Source: Flavobacteriales bacterium UBA5871
GTDB taxonomy: Bacteria > Bacteroidota > Bacteroidia > Flavobacteriales_D > Crocinitomicaceae
NCBI GenBank assembly: GCA_002432085.1
Contig: DJFN01000120.1
Span: forward strand, 1-5,150
Reading direction: 5' to 3'
Length of the DNA stretch: 5,150 nt
Of this stretch, positions 1 to 3,581 are shown piece by piece. Each line of letters opens with the position of its first letter. The first letter of the stretch is position 1. A program made the position numbers and the translations under genes. The notes beneath the pieces are model-generated. The model searched no databases. It worked only from the letters and a program-made list of their open reading frames with translations, and was not told where the DNA came from.

Positions 1-1484
1 CGGGCTTATCGTATACCAACCCGGATCATACGATTGCGACGCAGCAATACTGCTGGTATACCTATTTAACCGGGTTTACGATAATGGAATCGGGCTCGTT
101 GGCTTCGGGCACGACACTTGGCGGTTTTGGTGCGCTGAATAACACGTCTGTTCTCCGAATCGCGCGCGAGAACGGGCAGATCAATTATTACAAGGACGAT
201 GTGCTGCAGCGCTCGGTAACAGACCCGCAGCCTGAAACGGCGATGATCGTGGATTTCTCGCTTTTCGAGAACGCACGGAGCATCTACAGCCTGAAGATCG
301 GATCGGTGAGCTACGATGCCGTTGCGGTGATGAAGGCGGATTATTATCCGTTTGGGATGACGATGCCGGGCAGAAATGAAAATGGAGGAGACTACCGGTA
401 TGGCTTCACAGGAAAAGAGCAGGATCCGGAATTGCAAGGGAATGGAAACTCTTATAACTTTGGTGAACGACAATACGATCCGAGACTGGGTAGATGGCGA
501 TCGCTTGATCCACTGAAAGCAATGTACCCAAGTATGTCGCCTTATTGTTATGCGGGGAACATGCCGATAGCTGCTAAAGATCCGGATGGAAGGTTGATTA
601 TCTTCATTAACGGTTTTGATGGTGGCGCATGGGCTGCAATCGGATTAACCGAAGGTAGCACTCCTGGTCCGGATTACTGGTCGGAGGAGTTTAAATTAGC
701 CGCTAGAAAGTATTTTGGTGATGATAATATGGATTTCTTTGACGGTTCCCACAGCTATCTGGGTTCTTCCATGGCATGGGAGCGTAAACTAATTGGTTAC
801 CAAGAAGGAATCAAAGCAGCAGACGACATCAAGCGCCAGTTAGCAGAAGAAGGTCCCGGAGCAACCATTAAGATCGTCGCTCACAGTATGGGAGCTGCTT
901 ACGCCGAAGGATTTGTAGACGCTCTTATAGACATGCAGATCCCGCTTGAGCAAATCGAAAAAATCGTACACCTCTCTGCCGCAGATGCTTCCGATATTAC
1001 AATTAGTGATAAGTCCAAAAACATCAAAAGAGTTCAGCTAGGTATGGATCAGGATTTTACACTCTTTGCACCGATAACCGGTGGTGACCCTGTTACAGAT
1101 GGACAAGACCGAATGATTCCTGGAGTAAATGTCTACGGAGAAGTAAACACAGATGGGCCATTAATGCTCCCGAGATATAATTACATAAAAGACCCGAAAG
1201 AAAGACAGAAAGAATATGATAGCTATAACTATCATGCCTATACCAAATGGAACAAGGGCACATTCGATGCTTTGAGAGAGCTGGAAAGTCCAGCATTTAA
1301 TTACTCTAATACCATTTCCAAAAATGGATTTAGTCAGAACTACTACAATATTACACTTGGAGGAGGTAAATTTGGATGGAATAACCTGAAACTGGGTAAA
1401 GGCGAATTCTTGCAGAATACCACAAAGGATGGAAAAGGAGACATCTATCAAGGACCAGTTAACGAATGTATTGACGACGAATAG
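1..1484 (+). CDS. RHS/YD-repeat polymorphic toxin, C-terminal part, lipase-like toxin tip (5' partial)
   Basis: The reading frame is open from the left edge (first full codon 3-5), so the start lies outside; the first ATG at 84 is internal. 493 residues are visible (numbered from that codon). Residues 1 to about 105 resemble a lectin/concanavalin-like beta-sandwich (GLSYTNPD, VLRIAREN, INYYKDD, MIVDFSLF). The RHS core follows: ADYYPFGM at 112, YRYGFTGKEQD at 131, FGERQYDPRLGRW at 153, and the boundary motif DPDGR at 193-197. Everything after that is the variable toxin tip with a G/AxSxG elbow, AHSMG, Ser295. In known RHS proteins the core forms a shell that encloses the C-terminal toxin and releases it by cleavage near this motif. 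The toxin is presumably exported to act on neighbouring cells, but the exporter is not visible here. The RHS assignment is firm; the lipase activity is predicted. Confidence 0.93.
   Translation, partial: GLSYTNPDHTIATQQYCWYTYLTGFTIMESGSLASGTTLGGFGALNNTSVLRIARENGQINYYKDDVLQRSVTDPQPETAMIVDFSLFENARSIYSLKIGSVSYDAVAVMKADYYPFGMTMPGRNENGGDYRYGFTGKEQDPELQGNGNSYNFGERQYDPRLGRWRSLDPLKAMYPSMSPYCYAGNMPIAAKDPDGRLIIFINGFDGGAWAAIGLTEGSTPGPDYWSEEFKLAARKYFGDDNMDFFDGSHSYLGSSMAWERKLIGYQEGIKAADDIKRQLAEEGPGATIKIVAHSMGAAYAEGFVDALIDMQIPLEQIEKIVHLSAADASDITISDKSKNIKRVQLGMDQDFTLFAPITGGDPVTDGQDRMIPGVNVYGEVNTDGPLMLPRYNYIKDPKERQKEYDSYNYHAYTKWNKGTFDALRELESPAFNYSNTISKNGFSQNYYNITLGGGKFGWNNLKLGKGEFLQNTTKDGKGDIYQGPVNECIDDE
594..1481 (+). 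other. Variable C-terminal toxin module: alpha/beta-hydrolase (lipase-like) fold
   Basis: This is the part of the RHS protein after DPDGR. It opens with a hydrophobic strand LIIFINGF (about residues 198-205) followed by GG, as in the first strand and oxyanion-hole loop of lipases. Then come a helix with GIKAADDIKRQL, strand TIKIVAHSMG with predicted nucleophile Ser295 (codon 885-887), and helix AAYAEGFVDAL. A later strand, IEKIVHLSAAD, fits the core strand after the nucleophile helix. Candidate triad partners are an Asp in the GGDPVTDGQD to NTDG stretch (for example Asp384) and His411 in YNYHAYTKW; these are guesses from order only. About 65 further residues, rich in Asn, Gly and Tyr, follow the His helix. 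Base composition is lower in GC than the RHS core before it, as expected for an exchanged tip. The likely target is membrane lipid, but the substrate cannot be read from the sequence. Confidence 0.72.
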
Positions 1485-1502
1485 TCTTGATGTCATTTAT
1501 AC

Positions 1503-1538
1503 ATAAGAGGTCGTAAGCTTTTTGATTCGACCTCTTAT
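1503..1538. terminator. Stem-loop between convergent RHS and lipoprotein genes
   Basis: An 11-bp perfect inverted repeat, ATAAGAGGTCG (1503-1513) and CGACCTCTTAT (1528-1538), encloses a 14-base loop. It starts 18 bases after the RHS stop and ends 7 bases before the lipoprotein stop, so it can serve both converging transcripts. No strong T-run follows on either strand, so termination may be weak or the hairpin may mainly stabilise the 3' ends. Confidence 0.6.
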
Positions 1539-1545
1539 TATCGGA

Positions 1546-2094
1546 TTACATAATCAGATGCTCCTCAAAAATAGCTAATGTATCCGTTTGATCAGTGACC
1601 TTTTCCCGGCTGAAATGGGAGCCGTTGTCTTTAATATAAAAGCCACAGTAGGCCTCTAAATCTGATTTTTTGAAGATCGAACTATAAAAAGGGCTCCCAA
1701 TAGTATCGAATTTTTTGGGACTTCCGGATGTTACAATAACTTCAACTTCCGACATATAAGAGATAAGATGATTTTCCATGAGATAGGTATACGCTTGTGT
1801 TGCTATCAGCCGTGTTTTTACTCTCATGGTATCTAAATTTTTGATCTTTTCAAAAGATTCCCCATACACATACACCGTATAGTCAGTAGTAAGATGCATA
1901 CCACACTGCTTAAGGCTATCTCCGGTATAGGAATAATTAAACCGATTTATCTTCACCTCCAGTCCTGTTGCCTCAATAGAATCAATAAATGTTTGTTCCT
2001 TAGTGGTATAAGGTCTGATACAATCAATGGGCTGCCGGTGGCAGGCTGCTCCAATGAGCAAAAAAATAATCATTGCTGATAATAATGGTTTCAT
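1546..2094 (-). CDS. Small predicted lipoprotein, unknown family; candidate immunity protein for the RHS toxin
   Basis: The 182-residue protein begins MKPLLSAMIIFLLIGAAC: a short basic start, a hydrophobic helix and a Cys at residue 18 with GAA before it, which fits a lipobox loosely (Gly at -3 is less usual). This predicts export and lipid anchoring, leaving about 165 mature residues. Other Cys are at 25, 64 and 150. The mature part alternates charged and beta-prone stretches (TDYTVYVYGESF, EVEVIVTSG, AYCGFYIKD) with no repeat and no further membrane segment. I do not recognise the family. It lies tail-to-tail with the RHS toxin, 61 bases apart, and is AT-rich (32% GC in row 1801-1860), which suggests acquired DNA. 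Known T6SS phospholipase effectors (Tle) are often neutralised by periplasmic lipoproteins (Tli), so immunity to the lipase-like tip is a reasonable guess. The reversed orientation is against it. No Shine-Dalgarno is visible, as is common in Bacteroidota; the start is chosen for the signal peptide. Confidence 0.82.
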   Translation of the reverse strand: MKPLLSAMIIFLLIGAACHRQPIDCIRPYTTKEQTFIDSIEATGLEVKINRFNYSYTGDSLKQCGMHLTTDYTVYVYGESFEKIKNLDTMRVKTRLIATQAYTYLMENHLISYMSEVEVIVTSGSPKKFDTIGSPFYSSIFKKSDLEAYCGFYIKDNGSHFSREKVTDQTDTLAIFEEHLIM

Positions 2095-2112
2095 ATGATG
2101 CTGAATAGATAG

Positions 2113-2139
2113 CTAAAATAAGACATATTAAGAAATCAA
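2113..2139 (-). promoter_or_regulatory. Possible Bacteroidota-type promoter for the lipoprotein gene
   Basis: On the minus strand a TTG (2139-2137) is followed after 16 bases by TATTTTAG (2120-2113). That is one mismatch from the Bacteroidota -7 consensus TAnnTTTG. It lies just upstream of the lipoprotein ATG and would give a very short leader. The region is AT-rich, so a chance match is likely. Confidence 0.2.
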
Positions 2140-2147
2140 GGCTATAA

Positions 2148-2441
2148 AATAGAAGCGTTACGAACTGGCTGGGGAATGTGAATGTGGTGGTGAATGACCG
2201 CAAGCAGGTATCGCAGACCTCACACATCGATGAGACGAGTGCTTTCGAATCAGCTGGAAACGTAGAAGGCTGGCTGGTCGTATCACCAGCTACGCGCGTT
2301 GCGACGGGCGGACAACTGGTTGTTACCACAAGTACAACGAATAACTATACCGGTAATGTTCCAGTAGTGTTGATAAAATTACCTGATATTGATTTTGAGC
2401 AGTTTACCATTTATTCTAGTCAGATTTTGGGGGGATGTTAA
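2148..2441 (+). pseudogene. Orphan RHS fragment (RHS core piece plus start of a beta-sandwich), truncated at both ends
   Basis: A frame opening after the stop at 2145-2147 reads NWLGNVNVVVNDRKQVSQ, which matches the RHS-core DHLGNVRVVxSD motif. It continues through FESAGNVEGW and GGQLVVTTSTTNNYTG, which resembles the first strands of the carbohydrate-binding-like beta-sandwiches inserted in Bacteroidota RHS proteins. That likeness stops at NNYTG (about 2351). The remaining 30 residues to the stop at 2439-2441 look unrelated and begin inside a short repeat. There is no signal peptide, no YD repeats and no toxin tip; the only early start is a GTG at 2178, inside the RHS motif. I read it as a remnant of a longer RHS gene, probably equivalent to the piece that lies just left of this window in the intact gene. 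A translated small protein cannot be excluded. Confidence 0.6.
2351..2374 (+). repeat. Short repeat, copy 1 (CGGTAATGTTCCAG type)
   Basis: This copy is identical to copy 3 at 21 of 24 positions and begins with the same 14 bases, CGGTAATGTTCCAG, ending in TGTTGAT. It begins exactly where the orphan RHS fragment loses its likeness to RHS beta-sandwich sequence. The GG-nn-ATGTT start recalls IS1-family termini, so it could be an old IS end; this is inference. Confidence 0.6.
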
Positions 2442-2447
2442 CACTCC
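2430..2447 (+). repeat. Divergent repeat-like motif, near-palindromic
   Basis: GGGGATGTTAACACTCC (2431-2447) resembles the hairpin sequence at 2668-2687 (GGGGAATGTTCAACATCCCC), differing by two one-base gaps and one or two substitutions. It is itself centred on the palindrome TGTTAACA and overlaps the stop of the orphan RHS frame. It may belong to the same repeat set as 2351, 2504 and 2580, sharing the ATGTT core. Confidence 0.35.
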
Positions 2448-2503
2448 ACCGGGATGACTCGGATCGCTTAGAAGTGGTTAAAATGCATTCGGGCTACCCC
2501 TCG

Positions 2504-2521
2504 TGTTCCAGCGGTGTTGAT
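2504..2521 (+). repeat. Short repeat, copy 2
   Basis: TGTTCCAGCGGTGTTGAT matches copy 3 at 17 of 18 bases and copy 1 at 16 of 18. The GGTAA lead-in of the other two copies is replaced here by CCTCG. It is followed 15 bases later by a perfect terminator hairpin. Confidence 0.6.
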
Positions 2522-2536
2522 AAACGACTTAATTCT

Positions 2537-2565
2537 AAAAAACCCTTGTTAATCAAGGGTTTTTT
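2537..2565. terminator. Strong intrinsic terminator, bidirectional
   Basis: A perfect 12-bp stem, AAAAAACCCTTG (2537-2548) and CAAGGGTTTTTT (2554-2565), has a 5-base loop TTAAT. Six T follow the GC part on each strand, so it can work in both directions. No intact gene lies directly on either side: upstream is the orphan RHS fragment, downstream the transposase. It may be left over from a lost gene, or it may shield the IS from incoming transcription. Confidence 0.85.
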
Positions 2566-2579
2566 GTTTCCAGAAGGTG

Positions 2580-2603
2580 CGGTAATGTTCCAGCGATGTT
2601 GAT
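2580..2603 (+). repeat. Short repeat, copy 3
   Basis: CGGTAATGTTCCAG at 2580-2593 is identical to the start of copy 1, and the unit ends in CGATGTTGAT. It lies about 100 bases before the transposase start. It can be read as two imperfect tandem 11-mers, ATGTTCCAGCG and ATGTTGATCGG. No inverted match was found to the right of the transposase, so it is not shown to be a terminus of the present IS. Confidence 0.6.
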
Positions 2604-2665
2604 CGGCTCTCAGAACAGATTCAGCTCTAACTATTAGCAACTTAGTTAAACGACCCTCATTTTAT

Positions 2666-2689
2666 AAGGGGAATGTTCAACATCCCCTT
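2666..2689 (+). terminator. Hairpin with T-rich tail just ahead of the transposase
   Basis: AAGGGG (2666-2671) pairs with CCCCTT (2684-2689) and ATGTT (2673-2677) with AACAT (2679-2683), with A2672 bulged and a one-base formal loop. The tail GTTATTTTT follows. The real loop must open a little, so pairing is about 9-10 bp. It sits 15 bases before the transposase ATG and could stop transcripts entering the IS. Its sequence may also be the left terminal repeat of the element. Confidence 0.5.
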
Positions 2690-3454
2690 GTTATTTTTAA
2701 GCGCATGAGAAGCGTTGAAATGGATCTGGAACCGACCTTGTTTTTTAATGGTGTTGATGGGAGCTGGTATTGCACGAGATGTAGAGAACGGGTAGTGAAA
2801 AACGGCAGAACCAAAGGAGGGAAACAGCGTTATCACTGCAGATTGTGCAAAACGACCAAAGTCCTGATCCCGGAACCGAATCGTTTCGGCGATCGGTATG
2901 ATGAACAAATCATCCGTCTTCTAAAGGAAGGATGTGGTATACGGAGTATAGCTCGTTTGGTGGGAATTGGTCCGGCGACTGTTACAAGGAAGATCCTGTT
3001 GATTGCCGCAAACGTTCAGCCGCCAGCTTTATCGGAAAAAGGGCTGTCTTTCCAGGTCGATGAGCTGCACACCTGTGTAGGCAAAACCAACCGAAAAATT
3101 TGCGTGATCTATTCCTGGAATGCTTCTCTGCATCAAGCTTTCAGCCTATCGGTGGGCACGCGCTCGAAGGCCAGCCTGCGAAAAGTGATCGAGCCACTGT
3201 TGCTGGCAGATGCCCGTCGGATCAATACCGATGGCTATTCCGGTTATGAAAAAGTGATTCCGTTGAACAAGCATACGATCTCCAAACGCCGCAACAACCA
3301 CATCGAACGAAAGCATTTATCCCTGCGCACGCATTTGAAGCGGCTACAACGCCGGACTATTTGCTTTTCCCGATCGGCCGAAATGTTGGAGGCTGTAGTT
3401 CGGATCTATTTGTGGGGTTAAAATTGACGAAACCAACAGTTCTGTAGAACAATT
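2672..3454 (+). mobile_element. IS1-family insertion sequence, approximate limits
   Basis: The element contains one intact IS1-type transposase. A weak imperfect inverted repeat flanks it: AATGTTCAACA at 2672-2682, and the complement of TGTAGAACAATT at 3443-3454 (AATTGTTCTACA), which agree apart from one gap and one mismatch. The span of about 783 bases fits the roughly 770-base IS1 size. The true ends may lie a few bases further out, at the GGGG before 2672. I found no convincing 8-9-base target duplication, so the limits are tentative; the presence of the element rests on the transposase. Confidence 0.45.
2705..3421 (+). CDS. IS1-family transposase, single uninterrupted ORF
   Basis: This 238-residue DDE transposase moves the surrounding IS by cut or copy reactions at its ends. 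An N-terminal zinc finger has CxxC pairs Cys23/26 and Cys45/48 (WYCTRC, YHCRLC). A helix-turn-helix follows at about 70-97 (EGCGIRSIARLVGIGPATV). The catalytic DDE core has Asp119 in VDELH, Asp176 in NTDGYSGY and Glu201 in HIERKH, followed by the typical LRTHLKRLQRRTICFSRS stretch. Length matches the fused IS1 InsAB' product (about 232 residues). Here it is one ORF, whereas E. coli IS1 needs a -1 frameshift between insA and insB. All key residues are present, so it is probably active. The start at 2705 is taken as the first ATG after the hairpin; ATG 2720 is an alternative. It is convergent with rnr. Confidence 0.95.
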   Translation: MRSVEMDLEPTLFFNGVDGSWYCTRCRERVVKNGRTKGGKQRYHCRLCKTTKVLIPEPNRFGDRYDEQIIRLLKEGCGIRSIARLVGIGPATVTRKILLIAANVQPPALSEKGLSFQVDELHTCVGKTNRKICVIYSWNASLHQAFSLSVGTRSKASLRKVIEPLLLADARRINTDGYSGYEKVIPLNKHTISKRRNNHIERKHLSLRTHLKRLQRRTICFSRSAEMLEAVVRIYLWG

Positions 3455-3555
3455 TAGTTTCTATCATCTTGGAATTCAGGAGCATTGAAGAGACTCGCCA
3501 TGCAGAATTCCAGTTTAAACAACCCAACAGACCACAATTTATCTTATTCAGACTG

Positions 3556-3577
3556 TTGATCGAAGACCGCCGATCAA
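3556..3577 (-). terminator. Possible weak terminator hairpin after rnr
   Basis: TTGATCG (3556-3562) pairs perfectly with CGATCAA (3571-3577) around an 8-base loop, 4 bases past the rnr stop on the minus strand. No T-run follows in the rnr direction, so it is either a weak terminator or a chance 7-bp stem. The rest of 3422-3581 holds only the right side of the IS and a distant 8-base inverted repeat (TGGAATTC 3470-3477, GAATTCCA 3505-3512). Confidence 0.35.
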
Positions 3578-3581
3578 ATAA

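Noticed and set aside
66..473. Minus-strand frame under the RHS core, with others at 1161-1496
   Set aside because: They overlap strong RHS and toxin coding sequence on the plus strand and have no motif of their own.
2445..2500. tRNA or other structured RNA in the CCACCGGGATGACTCGG stretch
   Set aside because: No acceptor stem, no TTCRA T-loop and no consistent cloverleaf could be drawn.
2430..2603. Integron attC-like sites (GTTAAC motifs at fairly even spacing)
   Set aside because: No paired R-box inverted repeats bounding cassettes, no integrase, and no small cassette genes between the motifs.
2351..2690. CRISPR-like array
   Set aside because: The repeats are imperfect and only 18-24 bases, the spacers range from about 60 to 130 bases between clear copies, and no cas gene is present.
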